DNA of 64,000 nt from Mytilus californianus (GCF_021869535.1 NW_026262712.1:47536884-47600883), one strand, 5' to 3'. Shown: positions 1 through 12,859, counted from the first letter of the stretch. Translations and numbers: made by a program. The notes: generated from the sequence alone by a model not told the origin.

Positions 1-799
1 TGGTACAAAACTGGTTAGTTGGTACCCTGGTTGTTAATAAGAGGGTTGTTGTTGTTGTGGCTGCTGTGGAGGTCAAGAAACCGGCACAGCGGCTCGATTT
101 TGTTGTTGTGCATAGTTGTCGACTCCTAGTTGAAGCTGGTCTAGCCTTTGTTGTAGGCGTTGTACCTGTTGTTGCATTTGCACACTTTTTTGAGCCGGCA
201 ACAGAGGTTGTTGAACCTTGTTGACACCTGGTTGTTGGTTGGTGGAACCCATCTGATGCTGTTGTTGTTTGGGTACCTGTTGATGACTCGGTACATAAGT
301 CTGCGTTTGTACAACTGGTAGTTGATACTTGTTGAAGTCCTGCTGTTGACTTAGATGATAAATTGGTTCTTGATGTTCCAACAAGTTAGGGGATACCGGC
401 GGACGGCTTTGAACACCAGATGTCTGTTGTACAGGACTGCTGAAATCTGGTTGACGGTGGTAATCCTCATGTTGAATAAGTGGTGAGAATGGTTGAACAC
501 GTTCAACTGTTGGTGTGTCAGGTTTGTATATACCCATATGTTGTTGTAAAGGAATTTCACTTGGTGACGACCTGTGATATGCCTGTGAAGCCTGTTGAAG
601 TTGGCTGGCTACCGGTTGTTCTTCTTGACGGTAGAGGTTTTCATGTTGAACACTTGGTAAAAAGAGGGGAACATGGTCACTTGGCATCTAATCAGTCGTG
701 ACAGGTAATTTATGTTGTAGGTGGCTGTTGATGAATGGTTGAGGCCTGTTGATAACCTGTTGACTTCGTTTGTTGAAAACTTGCCACAGGTGGTACTTG
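1..799 (-). pseudogene. Gln-rich tract continuing the upstream ORF, broken by stops and a frameshift
   Basis: The minus strand here encodes a low-complexity Gln/Pro/His-rich polypeptide. The longest open piece is 687-73 (204 codons), with runs such as QQQVQRLQQRLDQLQLG near its end that could form a short coiled coil. It looks like the continuation of the ORF at 1639-800. After that ORF's TAA the same frame continues Gln-rich for about 29 codons, then hits another TAA, and the reading moves to a second frame with a TAG directly before the ATG at 687. A further TGA at 73 is again followed by Gln-rich codons to a TAA near position 20. Several breaks fit CAA-to-TAA changes. It runs off the left edge, so its full extent is unknown. 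It could be a decayed retroelement gag-like protein or a host gene with introns that I cannot place. Confidence 0.5.
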
Positions 800-1639
800 T
801 TATTTCTCAACATTTAAATGCCGCTTGTTGTCTTGGCTAGATGTAGTAAGGTCTATAACTTGTTGTTGCTGTAGACTGTCAGCAAAATCCTGTTGTTCTG
901 GTTGATGTCGAACAACCATATTGGTTGGAGGTGAAGGCGTTAGACATTTCCTACTAGATATGTCACTGAAATGGCCAAACTCACAGAGCAAACTTTCTAT
1001 CTCGCTGGACACCTTCTCTATTTCAGATTTTAAAACTGACTGCATTGCAATTGGTGAGATTGTTCGTCCGAAATCGGGCTGTTCTATAGATTTCAGGTAC
1101 GGCTTGGATTCATAGGAACCTGTGGGTGTGATCGCTTTAATGGTATGATGTTCCTCAATCCAATTGCTAACTTTTGTTCCAAAATTACACATATCCTCAA
1201 TTTTTTGTTTGTTCTCCTCCTGTTGATGAACAAGAATAGGTCTGAAATATGGTGTATTTCCATTTGCCTGTGTTCTACCCACATCTGGGTCAGAACATAC
1301 TCTTCGCAAAGGCGCGTCTCTTATATCCTCAGGTGTATTCGCACACAACGGACTAAAAATAGGCGATGACTGCCTGTCCCTGTCTAATATTGGAATGCTT
1401 GGGTGCCCTGCACTAGCACTCTCCCTAGTTGGACTAGACCCAAAATCAATCATGCTGAGAAGACCCTCTGTCACTCTCAGGTAGGGAATTTGTTCTAAAA
1501 CATCTCTATCAATATGAATTCCCTTGTTCCTCATATCCATAATTCTACTTCCTATGGCATCACCTATGCCAGGCATGCACTTCAAAACTACCTCATGACA
1601 GGGGTTGATTTTAATCCTGTGCCCTCCTTCTCTCTCCAT
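800..1639 (-). CDS. Helix-hairpin-helix protein, probably gag-like N-terminal part of a retroelement
   Basis: A 279-codon ORF starting at the ATG at 1639. Residues about 11-66 look like a ComEA/PsbU-type helix-hairpin-helix unit: a PGIGDAIGSRI hairpin glycine motif, then a basic MRNKG loop and a second helix ending in a LLSMIDF segment. Such units bind nucleic-acid backbone without sequence specificity. The rest is Ser/Pro-rich and polar, and ends in a Gln-rich stretch (QQQDFADSLQQQQVIDL) that continues into the broken tract downstream. I recall similar proteins accompanying mollusc LTR-type elements, but no protease, reverse transcriptase or integrase is visible inside the window, so the retroelement reading is inference. 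The alternative is a host gene whose later exons lie left of the window. Confidence 0.5.
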   Translation of the reverse strand: MEREGGHRIKINPCHEVVLKCMPGIGDAIGSRIMDMRNKGIHIDRDVLEQIPYLRVTEGLLSMIDFGSSPTRESASAGHPSIPILDRDRQSSPIFSPLCANTPEDIRDAPLRRVCSDPDVGRTQANGNTPYFRPILVHQQEENKQKIEDMCNFGTKVSNWIEEHHTIKAITPTGSYESKPYLKSIEQPDFGRTISPIAMQSVLKSEIEKVSSEIESLLCEFGHFSDISSRKCLTPSPPTNMVVRHQPEQQDFADSLQQQQVIDLTTSSQDNKRHLNVEK

Positions 1640-2460
1640 AATGACTTTCTAATATTTTTTTAAATTATTCAATTTATTTTACTTTATTTCAAAATAAATT
1701 ACAAAGCAATATATATTATTCAATGTAACTAAAGCAACAATAAATCTTTATTCAATAAAAAAGTCAATATAAAATCGTATAAGCAGTTATACAATATGCA
1801 CACAATATCCGCGTTTTTGTTTACATCCGTTACTCTTGAATACAAGATGGCGTCCAAATCTCGCGTCAAAATCCTCGCGTGACCTCACTATCAATATAGC
1901 AAACTTTCAAAAAGTTTTTTCCAAGCCATAAAAGTATTCAAATACGTATTTTCACTGGCTTTCACCCAGAAAGTAAACCACCGGACCTGGTATGACTCCC
2001 TCAGACGAAATACCAATTGTCAGGATTGACCGTAGGCACTCAAAATTTTGGAGTGATGTCAAGATGGCGTCCAAACCCCTGCAGGACCAATACTTAAACC
2101 ACCTGCAACTACCAGTAAAGTGTTACTTGGCCTGTCTCGTTGGGCTCTACGGTTACCCCAAGGGTTTATACAGTCAAGCTAAGCTTGGTGTAAATGCGCC
2201 TTTACCTTCTTATAGGTTTCAATCCCTACTAATCTCGTCAGATCCTAAATCTATGGCACCTTGCCTTGCTCGTTCCGCAGTAAGAGAGGGATGCAATCGA
2301 AGAAGAGGCTGCGAGTACCCAACTGTGACCCTTGTGCCATGTGTCCTTTCGGATCCCTCTGTGCTGTACCAATACCCTCATGAAAGGCTGGGGAAACCCC
2401 CTTGTACTACAGGGCAATTACACAACACCGTGAATAGGGAGTTTTGTTTTGACACTTAAT
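1640..2460 (-). other. Possible LTR/leader upstream of the helix-hairpin-helix ORF
   Basis: Read on the minus strand, this stretch runs from a TGTCAAAAC start near 2459 down to the ORF at 1639. It has an AATAAA signal near 1755, as expected in the R region of an LTR. It is more GC-rich (about 1.99-2.46 kb) than its surroundings. On the plus strand it contains two copies of the CAAGATGGCGTCCAAA motif, near 1851 and 2062, which resembles the YY1 site/initiator found at transcription starts. A plus-strand ORF (1992-2459) covers the same DNA but shows no recognisable domain. No second LTR lies in the window, so an LTR cannot be proven. Confidence 0.25.
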
Positions 2461-2554
2461 TGGTGTAAAATAAGGTTATGAACAAGATTGTATATCTAGA
2501 AATATTTTCCTTTGTTTGGTTCTTAGAACAGTATTTCAAAGGAATTTACTAATT

Positions 2555-2603
2555 TTTTTTGATATTTTTTTTTTTTTGGGGGGGGGGGGAGGGGGGGGGG
2601 GGT
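2555..2603. repeat. Poly-T / poly-G simple repeat
   Basis: A run of T followed directly by a long run of G broken by a single A. Run length may be inaccurate in an assembly. Confidence 0.9.
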
Positions 2604-2605
2604 CT

Positions 2606-5600
2606 TGGAACAAAGTCAAGACGAGGAAAACATAATTAAAGATTCACCACTGATGATCAAGATGATCAGAAAATAATTTTAATAAAGTCTGAAATTTACT
2701 TTGTTCCATCCATGATTCTAAATTAAAACCAGAGAAAATTTAGCTTTTATACTCATATTAATAGTTTGTTATGCATCATACATGTGATTCTTCCGGCGGG
2801 AGTCAAAATCTTTCGATTTTTAAGCTCTCTTCCGTCCCTCATGTTAAAAATTTAAATTTTCCGCATTTTTCGAAAATTTATACAATCGATGTCATTCACT
2901 TGTGGACCCTAATCAATATCGATTTGTGTCATTAATCAAGGGGATCATTACCAGCAAATTCAATGGACAACTCACTGGCTTCAATTGACAGATTGTGTTT
3001 CAAACAAACCGTTAATTAACGTCTATCACCTCAGACCGTGCGAAGGCTGTATAGCCAGTCAAGGTCGTTTAACACTTCCATCATCAACAACAATACTGCG
3101 ACCATGCAAGACCCTCCTTGAACCCCACTCGTGTAGAATTTCTTTAATTTTTATGATGCAGTGCCATTAACTACAACTTAGTAGTCATTGTTATTATAAC
3201 TCTATAAATAAAATTTAGACTGAGGGGAGTACAATTCACTATTAATGCAATTGGTTTTGAACTGTTTATATGATGACACTAGAATGTTTTTATTAAATAA
3301 TTTGATTTTAGTTCAAAAAAGTAAAATCACAAAAATACTGAACTCCGAGGAACATTCAAAAATGAAAGTCCCCAATCAAATGGCAAAATCAAAAGTTCAA
3401 ACACATCAAACGAATGGATAACAACTGTCATATTCCTGACTTGGTACAGGCATTTTCTTAAGTAGAAAATGGTTGATTGAACCTGGTTTTATAGCTAGCT
3501 AAACCTCTCACTTGTATGACAGTCGCATCAAACTCCATTATATTGACAACGATGCGTGAACAAAACAAACAGACACAATAGGTAAAAATGTCAAAAATAG
3601 GGGCACAGCAGTCAACATTGTGTTATCATCTTAATCACTATAAAAACAAACAAATGTAACGAAGAAGCACAAAAAGGCATACATCAAATTTAACATCATC
3701 ATTTTGTTTATATTATACGATTTTATTTATCTATGTAAAATCCACCCATAAAGGATGGAAGGTTTTAAGTACTGGCGTAAAATCACGCGTTTGAAATTCG
3801 CACAGCTGGACATAAAATAATTTTGTCGTTCAAAGTATGACGGGATACATAAATACAGAGTCACGTAAACTGGATATCACAAAAAAACAGACTTAACCGT
3901 AAAAGTAATATTAATAAATAAAATAATTGTGTGGTTCAAAGTATGACGGGATACATAAGTACAGAGTCACGTCAAATGTATATCACAAAAAAAAACCAGA
4001 CAAATGTAAAAGTTCTGCATACAAATTTTATCTTGTTAAGAGAATACTAGTACATTAATGGTAATGCTGTAATCTAACAAAAAACGGGGAAATTTTTCAA
4101 ATCTCCAGTTGTGACAAGACAACTCTGTCACATGTATGATGCATTCAAATAAATTTTAAAATGATAGCACAGAGTGATATATTAAGTATCATGTATCAGG
4201 AAAGATGAAACAACATATTGCATACAAAGACTCTTTTAGTGTATTGGGACAAATAAAAAGAATAGAAGATTTGATTACTTGATTAAAATGTTGTTGAATT
4301 ACATGTACACAAATTAATATAGAATTTAGTGAAAATGAAAATGAAAATGGAACGGCCAATCCCTCTCATAAATAAACAGTCCCTATAAGAATATGTACTG
4401 ATGATACAATCTGAATACAGTATATTTAGATGCAGGTCCAAATGTATGTTATTGGTGATTTTCTTGTAATTTGACGACCAGTAATGGTTAAAAGAGTAAT
4501 AACTTGGTTCTGAATACAATCAGAATAGTTTATACATTTATTTAATTTGAAGTATATACACATTTCAGTTAAAATAAATTATCATGTTCAGTTTTGATAT
4601 ATATATGTTTTCTGATTATTTGATAACAGGTCGTTTCTGTAATCAATATTTTTTTACAAGGCAGGGTGATTAACCCTACGCTGAACCCCCTGGGCCCGGA
4701 TGACCGGCAGCTTTTTTGTAGAGGGTTTCCATCCCTTAGACGATTGCTGTTGCTAACGAGTTCCATCTACCCGGATTTTCTGTCTTGATTTACTTCCATT
4801 GCCTTTGATTCAAAAATCCAATCACAAGGCAGTGATACTATTTGACCCATAGCTGGGGCAAGGATAATAAGTGCTAGGGCATGTCCGCACATGCCTACAA
4901 ACTGCATCTCTGGGCCCTTGCTGCTCCGAGATCCTCCACAGATGACGCCTAGGATAATCTAACCTAGTTAACCGTGTGCTGTCGCGAGGAGGCACTGTAG
5001 AAGTCTTGATAACAGGGCAAGAACTGTTTTTTTCAATAAATTGCTGCGGAGCAAGAACTTTTTCTATAATAATTGTAAGGGTGGCAAAAAGATTTTTTAA
5101 GTGCTGTACAACAAAATTGGCGGGACACGATAAAGTAAACAACTCACAAAAAAAAATAACAGATAATGTCTTCAAAAATTAAATTAAACAAACAGCAATA
5201 TAAAACATGGCAGTCTTCAACATTGGTGAAACACCTTTAAAAAATGTCATCATACCACATGTCAGTTTTATTTGAATGATGTATACGTGTCTGGCACATT
5301 GGTTTGAAGGATAGTTTATACTGTATGCATTAACATGGGACATCAAATTGTTTTGTTGCAAAATAGAATGGGATATCACTTTTTCTTCACTTGCATAAAC
5401 ATGGGACTTCAAGTTTTTTTTATAGTTCATTTTAGTTTTGCACCGGTCCCATGCCTTGTTAAATTTTGACCGGTCCCCAATTTGTTTATATTACCCCACA
5501 GCTGTATTCTGCCGTGCATTGTTGCAGCTTAAGTGATGTCTAGCTGGAAAAAAAATCCACCCCTAAGGACAAATAAAAACTCAATTGTCTTATCGTTTGA

Positions 5601-5690
5601 TCCCGGTCGACCCACTTTTCCGTACTAACTATATTATATTTATATTTATTCCGTATATGAATAATTCTCATTATAGATATATATGAAATA
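2606..5690. other. Gene-less stretch with repeat remnants
   Basis: No convincing coding region on either strand; the short open frames have no recognisable domain. Around 3420-3660 there is a diverged repeat with a 'cctgacttggtacagg' core related to the interspersed family seen at 15 kb. A 106-bp tandem duplication lies at 3815-4010 and is listed separately. Confidence 0.6.
3815..4010. repeat. 106-bp tandem duplication
   Basis: The block 'gtatgacgggatacataa' followed by 'tacagagtcacgt' occurs at about 3835 and again at about 3941. The adjoining A-rich sequence is also shared, so the whole unit is duplicated head to tail with few mismatches. Confidence 0.8.
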
Positions 5691-5694
5691 AGGA

Positions 5695-5940
5695 GATGTT
5701 ATATGACTGTCAGTGACAAAATTATCAATTTTTAGCAACTATAGGTCACCGTTCGAGCTTTTAACAATGAGCAAAACCCATACAATATAGTAAACTATAC
5801 AAGGGCTCGACTTGAAAATATGTAAAACCATTCACACGAGAAAATTAGCGGCTTGATTATGATAAGACACTACCACTATATTACAGGCTCCTTACGTTTA
5901 GAATGTGGCGGGTTTAAATGTGTTTTGAGAGCCATATTTT
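5695..5940 (-). repeat. Interspersed repeat family A, copy 1
   Basis: Carries, in minus orientation, the family landmarks: 'aactataggtcaccgt', 'acaatgagcaaaacccat', an 'acaggctcc' segment and a terminal 'gtggcggg...ttaaa' block. The same landmarks recur many times in the window. No protein is encoded, so it is probably a non-autonomous element. Confidence 0.75.
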
Positions 5941-5945
5941 AATTT

Positions 5946-7700
5946 CAAACAAATCTTCCTCACAAAACAAATAAGGTACTCACTTTTTGTATAGTTTGTC
6001 ATTCTGACCTTTGTATCACAAATATGTATTTTTTTCAAAATCCAAAAAAGAACTACGTCGAAAGAGTATTGTACTGATTTAAATTCTAAATGAGTACTTA
6101 TAAATAATTCTTATACCAGAAATAACAGACGGTACATGTATGCATGCTATGTCATATTTACAACTAGAAGCCTGAATTCTTAATGTCACAGAAAAAAGAA
6201 AAAGTACATTTTTCATTTTGATGAATTTTATCATTTTGTAATAACGTAAGTATTGTTTTGTAGAGGAAACACAAGCAAAACAACCACTGAATGTGGAAGA
6301 TTCTTCAGGTAATGTGCCAATATGTATTTGTAATTAAAACAGTCATGCATTCAAACAGTCATGCATTCAAACTTTTGTAAAGAAGATCCTAATAAAAATC
6401 ACAGATGAATAAATCATGTAAAGGATACAAACTGTAACGAAGCATTTTAATTTTCAAAAATACGGATTAGTATATTCCTCTTCCTTTGAAAGGGTTACCA
6501 AAATACAAGATATCACCATTTATTTGGAATTTAAATCTTCTTTTTATCAGCAAATAATAATCATATCGCCAATCTGATATATAGGCCAAACATTTATATA
6601 AAAAAACAACTATACACAGTTCAATACTTTATGATAAATTTAGCAATGTGAAAAGAACATTTCTATATCTTGCCAATTTAAGCTACTGCGCCACGAGTAT
6701 TGCAGTTAAATTTCTTAACAGGAATTTGTTACCCGGACTTTTATTATTTTATCCGATTTGATCAATGAGAACTATATGTATTTGCTGAATTAGAAATGCC
6801 AACATCTCATACGTAGAACTTTATATTATTCATTTGTGTATAAGAACACTGCACATGTTCCACCACATGATCAATCATACAAATAATGAATTCTTCATAA
6901 AATATCAGTTCATTGATGGGATAAAACTGACAATAATCCATCAACGGCCAAGAGACAAGATTCGAAACAACTACATGAATACACGGCTCTGAAAAAAATA
7001 CACAAAATCATTACCGTATAGTGATATATACTTAACCGTGCCAATTTTACAGCACCAGCTGCGCATTTTAACAATTAATGTCTCTTCAGTGATGCTCGAT
7101 GTTATAAGACAAAAAAAAAAAAAAAAAAAAACGGCCGGAGGTAATAACATTTAAACGAAATAAAAATAACAACTGATAATGTCGTTCTGCAAAACGTTAA
7201 AAAAAATGGAAGCAGACAGATTTTGGACTGAATTGTTTTTGACATAAATCTGTTCAATTTCGTGTTATTGAAGATTGAATCAAAAATGTTATAAAATATA
7301 TAAATATACATGTAAAATGTACATAATCATGTAAGGTTCCAAAACGATAACATATTGAAAAAGAGAAAGATTTATTTTTCAAAATAGTATTCGATATATG
7401 ATAGTTAACACGATACCAGTGAACTCATTAGTTGTTTTTACGGGAAAACTTTTTTCATAAATTCCAATTATTGAATGTGATACTAACAATTTTCAAGAAT
7501 AAGAAATCGCCGTATACTTTTTGTAGAACAAAGGAAACGTGTTACTATATAAATAGTTAACGGAATAGACGTAAGTACATTTGTTTTTACAACATAATTT
7601 ATCATACGGAAAATTCAAACGCGATGTTAATTATACAAATACATAAAAGGGTGTATGGTTTCTTGTAAAGAATATAACACGTTTTATACATGCATAAGTA
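5946..7700. other. Gene-less AT-rich stretch
   Basis: No supported gene. An A-homopolymer sits at 7110-7131. A short direct duplication ('acagtcatgcattcaa') lies around 6340-6370. Confidence 0.6.
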
Positions 7701-7705
7701 AACGT

Positions 7706-7985
7706 ATGTGCCTATCCCAAGTCAGGAGCCTGTAATTCAGTGGTTGTCGTTTGTTTATGTGTTACATATGTGTTATTCGTTCATTTTTTGTACATAAATT
7801 AGGCCGTTAAATTTCTCGTTTGAATTGTTTTACATTGTCATTTCGGGGCCTTTTATAGCTGACTGTGCGGTATGGGCTTTGTTCATTGTTGAAGGCCTTA
7901 CGGTGATCTATAGTTGTTAATTTCTGTGTCATTTGGTCTCTTGTGGAGAGTTGTCTTATTGGCAATCATACCACATCTTCTTTTT
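7706..7985 (+). repeat. Interspersed repeat family A, copy 2 (good reference copy)
   Basis: Ordered landmarks on the plus strand: 'gtcaggagcctgtaattcag', 'gtggttgtcgtttgt', 'catttcggggccttttat', 'gcggtatgggctttg', 'ttgaaggccttacggtg' and the terminal 'ggcaatcataccacatctt'. The order is the same in other copies, which defines a family of about 280-340 bp. Confidence 0.8.
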
Positions 7986-8544
7986 TATAATTAATCCATT
8001 AAGGCACAACATGTAGTGGTGTAATCAGTTTTACATATTTAAAAAACTTCATTCTATTCTATTAAGACAATATGTCGAGTAATTAAACATTAATTAATAA
8101 TCTAAACAGCTAGGTTTCCAAATGCATGATCCCTCCCTTAATCATGGAATGGTCACAATATATATGGTCCGAGGTATTTGTAAAATACTAGTAGATAAAC
8201 ATTAAGAAGAAAGAACCATTTTTAACTAAGAGAGACTCAGTTACAATATCAAAAAGTCGAATTTCAATTATTACGAAAAACACTACATATACAAAAAAAA
8301 AGTTAACGTGACTTTGTACTTTTAATTTGGAACTTTCAAAATTAATGTCAATTAACCCTGTTTAAAGTCAGCTTTATTAGAGAAACTCGTTTGTGTTGGA
8401 ATCGCCTTACGTTTGTACTTTTTTTATAGTTTCGTCTACAATACTGCAAATATTTACATTTATTATGAGTCTTATTTATCAAATAAAAAAGTACTTTTAG
8501 ATAAATACACCCACCATGTGCAATTGATATAATAATAATAAAAA

Positions 8545-8640
8545 TAAGATGTGGTATGATTGCCATTTGGACAACTATCCACCAGATACCAATGGACATG
8601 ACTGTGAGCAACTATAGGTCACCGTACGGACTTTTGTTAA
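8545..8640 (-). repeat. Interspersed repeat family A, truncated copy
   Basis: Begins with the terminal 'agatgtggtatgattgcc' and reaches the 'actataggtcaccgtacgg' landmark, then stops. It represents about the first third of the element. Confidence 0.7.
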
Positions 8641-8644
8641 CTTG

Positions 8645-10940
8645 GGATTATCTACAAAGTTGTATCAGAGTATTTATACGATGTTATTCTGTTTGCATAA
8701 GAACTAGCATTTTTGTTATCTTACATGTCTTGATTACATTGCGATCATTTGCTTCATTTCTATGATTTACATTCAATATGTTATGAAAAAAAAAATTGAA
8801 TTACTTCTTTATTTTGTGATATGTTACTGTCTGCTTTTTATTTCCAACAGGACACATTAGCGTTTATTACGGACTTTGCAAGACCAACGCGAAGTGCATC
8901 AAATGACTTAGATTATAAACAAGAAGTAATGGCAAATGGAATGCAAGCACAATTCTTAAAAAAAAAAAAAAAAAACAATAGCACATAAATAGCCTTATAA
9001 GGCAGAAATGACATGTAGTTCTAACTTTATTGTTAAAGATATTTAAAACAAAGTAATAATTTACGATTTGGCTTGATAATGTGGTGTTAATATCAACACA
9101 TATATTACAGAAAATGCTTTATTAACTTGTTTGGCGGATTATAAAACATGAGACTGGTAATTAATTTATACATCTAATGAAGAATGTCGTTATATAAAAA
9201 TGTCTACAAGACAGAGACATGGTAAAATGATAGTAAATATCATGGTAATCGTTATTTGAATTTGTAATTGAAATTCGGTGAATTCAACCTTGAACAACAT
9301 GTTATTTTTAAAACAACTATTATTGGAAATGTTCATTGTTTAAGTATGATATGTTCAAGGACTTTCAGCGGCGAAGTTAAGCATCTTAATTTTGCTTTTC
9401 ATCCCCTTTTACCGTATTGCTTTTATTGCATATAAACATATTTTGCTTTGCGTGTGTGTCCAAAAGTATATCATGGAAATGCAACACAATTGTAATATCT
9501 TATAACGAGCGTGCAAAAGAAGCCGAAATAAAAAGACCAGCAAAATCATTGCAAAAAAAAAAAGCACGAAAAGACAAACAACAGTCCACAAAAGACAACA
9601 TAGTAAACTAAAGACTTAGCAACATCACCAACACCTAAAATCGGGGAATCTCAATTGGTCAGATCATAAGTAACCGTCTTTGTATATTTCTTTTATTCAC
9701 GATGTGTTGCTTAGGCGTAGAGTTGATTATGTTCAAGTGATACAATTTCCAAATCTTTTTTCTTCAAAACTACTGTTCAATTTAATGGTATGAATTACTG
9801 TACGAGACTGTCTTAGACATAGATAAGTGTTCTTTATTTTATTGTATATCGTATTGATCTGAAAGAATTGTGGTCATACTATTTTGGTTCAATTCATTTT
9901 CGCTTTTTGATATCAAAGGGGTTCGACTAAAACAGAATATAGTGCATTCTAATTAACTGTGTTAATCATTCGACTGTGCAATATCCATTGAATTACAATA
10001 CTAGACGTGAAGGTACATGTATCAGACGACCAGTAACATAGTACGAAGGCCATGGTACATGTATAGGACTACTGATAGTATCGTATGAATAAAAACAGTT
10101 GGATTACCAAAACAAAACGTAGTTTAAGAGCATTAAAGACAAAGCATTCCGAAATATTTAGTCAAATAAGGCAACGGAAATATTTGCCCGGGGGCATACA
10201 TGCGTAGTGTTTCGAAGAATTCAACATTTTATAAAACTGTAATTATGTTAACTTCGACAAGTGACGTTTGGAAGAGTTAAGTTAAGTTAAGTCAAATAAT
10301 TAACCAACGCATAGAAAATGAGTTTATGGACACGTCCATATTCAAAGTATATTTCGGCATCTAATTTAATTTTCAGTGATATCTTATTCACTAAACTTAC
10401 CATTCACTGGTCTAAATGTCGGCAAATAAACAATTGCCAATTCGTCACCAATATGAAAAATAATCAAAATAACTCTCATAGAAGCGACTGTTCCGGGAGG
10501 ATTACATTTATTGTTATTACTGTATACCTAACGCGAACATAGTCATTATTGAAAAGAGTATCTACCATGATAGACCATTCAAATCAAACAAGATTTGGAT
10601 TTTTTTATTGAAATAATAAAAGCTCAAAGATGTATAACTTAAAAGAAATCTGAATAAAATAGTAAGGATGCCAACTAAGAAGAAAAAAAAAAAAAGCCCC
10701 CCCCCCCCCCTCTTATGGATCTGCGTCTTCCTTGAATCCAAATCTAGTATTCTTTTCCCTTCACTTATTTTTTTCTTATTAAAAATAAATTGCGTTCCTG
10801 CATCAAAACTTGCTTATTTCATTAAAGACTTACACTGATCGTTTTTTGCTTATTTAAGATCCAAGATGGTAGAAGTTCCCCATACTACCTTATGTTCAAA
10901 ACTTATAATTATGTATGAATGATATATCATATCTCCTTAT
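8645..10940. other. Gene-less stretch with one repeat copy
   Basis: No supported coding region. About 9505-9670 holds a minus-strand fragment of family F ('gacaaacaacagtccacaaaagacaacat'-like wording, inverse of the 45.0-kb copy). An A-run followed by a C-run lies at 10681-10712. Confidence 0.5.
10681..10712. repeat. Poly-A / poly-C simple repeat
   Basis: An A-rich run followed by an uninterrupted C run, similar in form to the homopolymer pairs near 2.58 and 49.04 kb. Confidence 0.85.
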
Positions 10941-10942
10941 GA

Positions 10943-12857
10943 GGTCTTTCCACCTTTCCGTGGAAAGACCTATTGGTTTTCTTCTGATTATTTTTTTTTT
11001 CTTCCGCCTAATTTTTTTCTTGCGGTGTATTTTTGTTTCAAAAGATGTCGCTTAGTTTTTTGGTATATGATATCATACAGTCTACACGCTTTTGAAACTG
11101 ACCCTGTTTAAACGAACACTTTTCTTTGTAAGAGTTATCTCCCCAAACACTGTTTTTCTTGTTATGAGATCTCCTCCGCAACCATAAAAGAAAGCGACAA
11201 ATTTATTTTTCCAAATTGCTCGTTATATCCTCAGGATGATAGGTTTTATTAAGACCGAAGCTTTACGAAGACTCCATATGAGAGTTATTTCCCCTTTTGT
11301 ATTTGATATATGTGAAATGTATTTGTAACTGGAAAACCATAAGTGATAGAGGCCTAGGGTCTTTTGATTTGAGGTCCTTAGTCCATAATAATGAAAATAA
11401 GGTCAAGGTCAAAGGTCAAGGTCATATTAAAAATTTTGATTTTGGCTTGTTATCACTAATTTTCAGAAATCTTATAAGTTATCAACAAATTTTTTTACAG
11501 AATTGTTAGTTGCGACATGTCGTAACACGTAAATTTGAGTTGAAAGGGTACGGAGACATTTAATGGGAGTTTTCTCCCCTTTTATATTAAAAATTACATG
11601 TATGGTGATATAACTCATCCATCTTATATAATTGAGACCTAGGGTCTTTTGATTTGAGGCCCTTGTTTCATGACCTTTAAATTAGGGTCAAGGTCAAAGT
11701 TTAATTTGACGTTCTATTTTTTTTTTCTTCCGTCTAATTTTTTTCTTGCGGTGTATTTTTGTTTCAAAAGATGTCGCTTAGTTTTTTGGTATATGATGTC
11801 ATACAGTCTATACGCTTTTGAAACTGATCCTGTTTAAACGAACACTTTTCTTTGTAAGAGTTATCTCCCCACACACTGTTTTTCTTGTTATGAGATCTCC
11901 TCCGCAACCGTAAAAGAAAGCGACAAATTTATTTTTCCAAATTGCTCGTTATATCCTCAGGTTGTTAGGTTTTATTTAGACCGAAGCTTTACGAAGAGTC
12001 CATATGAGAGTTATTTCCCCTTTTGTATTTGATAAATGTGAAATGTATTTGTAACTGGAAAACCATAAGTGATAGAGGCCTAGGGTCTTTTGATTTGAGG
12101 TCATTGGTCCATAAAAATGAAAATGAGGTCAAGGTCAAAGGTCAAGGTCATGTTAAAATTTTTTGATTTTGGCTTGTTATCACTTATTTTCAGAAATCTT
12201 ATAAGATATCGACAAATTTTTTTACAGAATTGTTAGTTGCGACATGTCGTAACACGTAAATTTGAGTTGAAAGGGTACGGAGACATTTAATGGGAGTTTT
12301 CTCCCCTATCATATTCAAAATTACACGTATGGTGATATAACTCATTCATCATATATAATTGAGACCTAGGGTATTTTGATTTGAAGCCCTTGTTTCATGA
12401 CCTTGAAATTGGGGTCAAGGTCAAAGGTTGATTCGACGTTCTATCTTTTGACCTTTGCTTTTACCTCATATATGTACATGATAAAGCCATGGGACTTTTT
12501 GCATTAGGTTGCAAGCCATTTGACCTTGAAAAAGCCAACCGGAAGTGACCTTTTGTAAACCGGAAGTAGCTATTTATTGTACTAAATTAATGTAAAAGTA
12601 TATAGAACGATATATTTTTGGAATCAGTGTCAAATAAACTATCAAACAATACCGGAATTACATTTTTAAACCGGAAGTCAAAAATTATCTCCCTTATTTA
12701 TCTTTTTTTTATAGAAACCATATATTTTTTGGAATAAGCGTACATTAAGCTGTCATTTGAAGCTGGAATTGACATTTAAAACCTAATTTTGATGTTTTTC
12801 ATATCAAAATAGATCCTTACTGGTGGAAAGACCTTCAATTGTTCTCTGAACAATTGG
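10943..12857. mobile_element. Inverted-repeat-bounded element containing a 726-bp tandem duplication
   Basis: The left end (10943-10970) is a hairpin made of 'ggtctttccac' and its complement 'gtggaaagacc'. The right end carries the same 'gtggaaagacc' at 12823-12833, followed by a second hairpin, 'caattgttc' / 'gaacaattg'. Between them are two near-identical head-to-tail units of about 726 bp starting near 10991 and 11718. They share long blocks such as 'gatgtcgcttagttttttgg', 'gaggcctagggtcttttgat' and 'tttacagaattgttagttgc'. No transposase is visible. It is most likely a non-autonomous element or a repeat unit captured between inverted ends. Confidence 0.65.
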
Positions 12858-12859
12858 TT

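Noticed and set aside
1992-2459. 155-codon plus-strand ORF
   Set aside because: No recognisable domain, odd composition, and it overlaps the likely leader/LTR of the minus-strand element.
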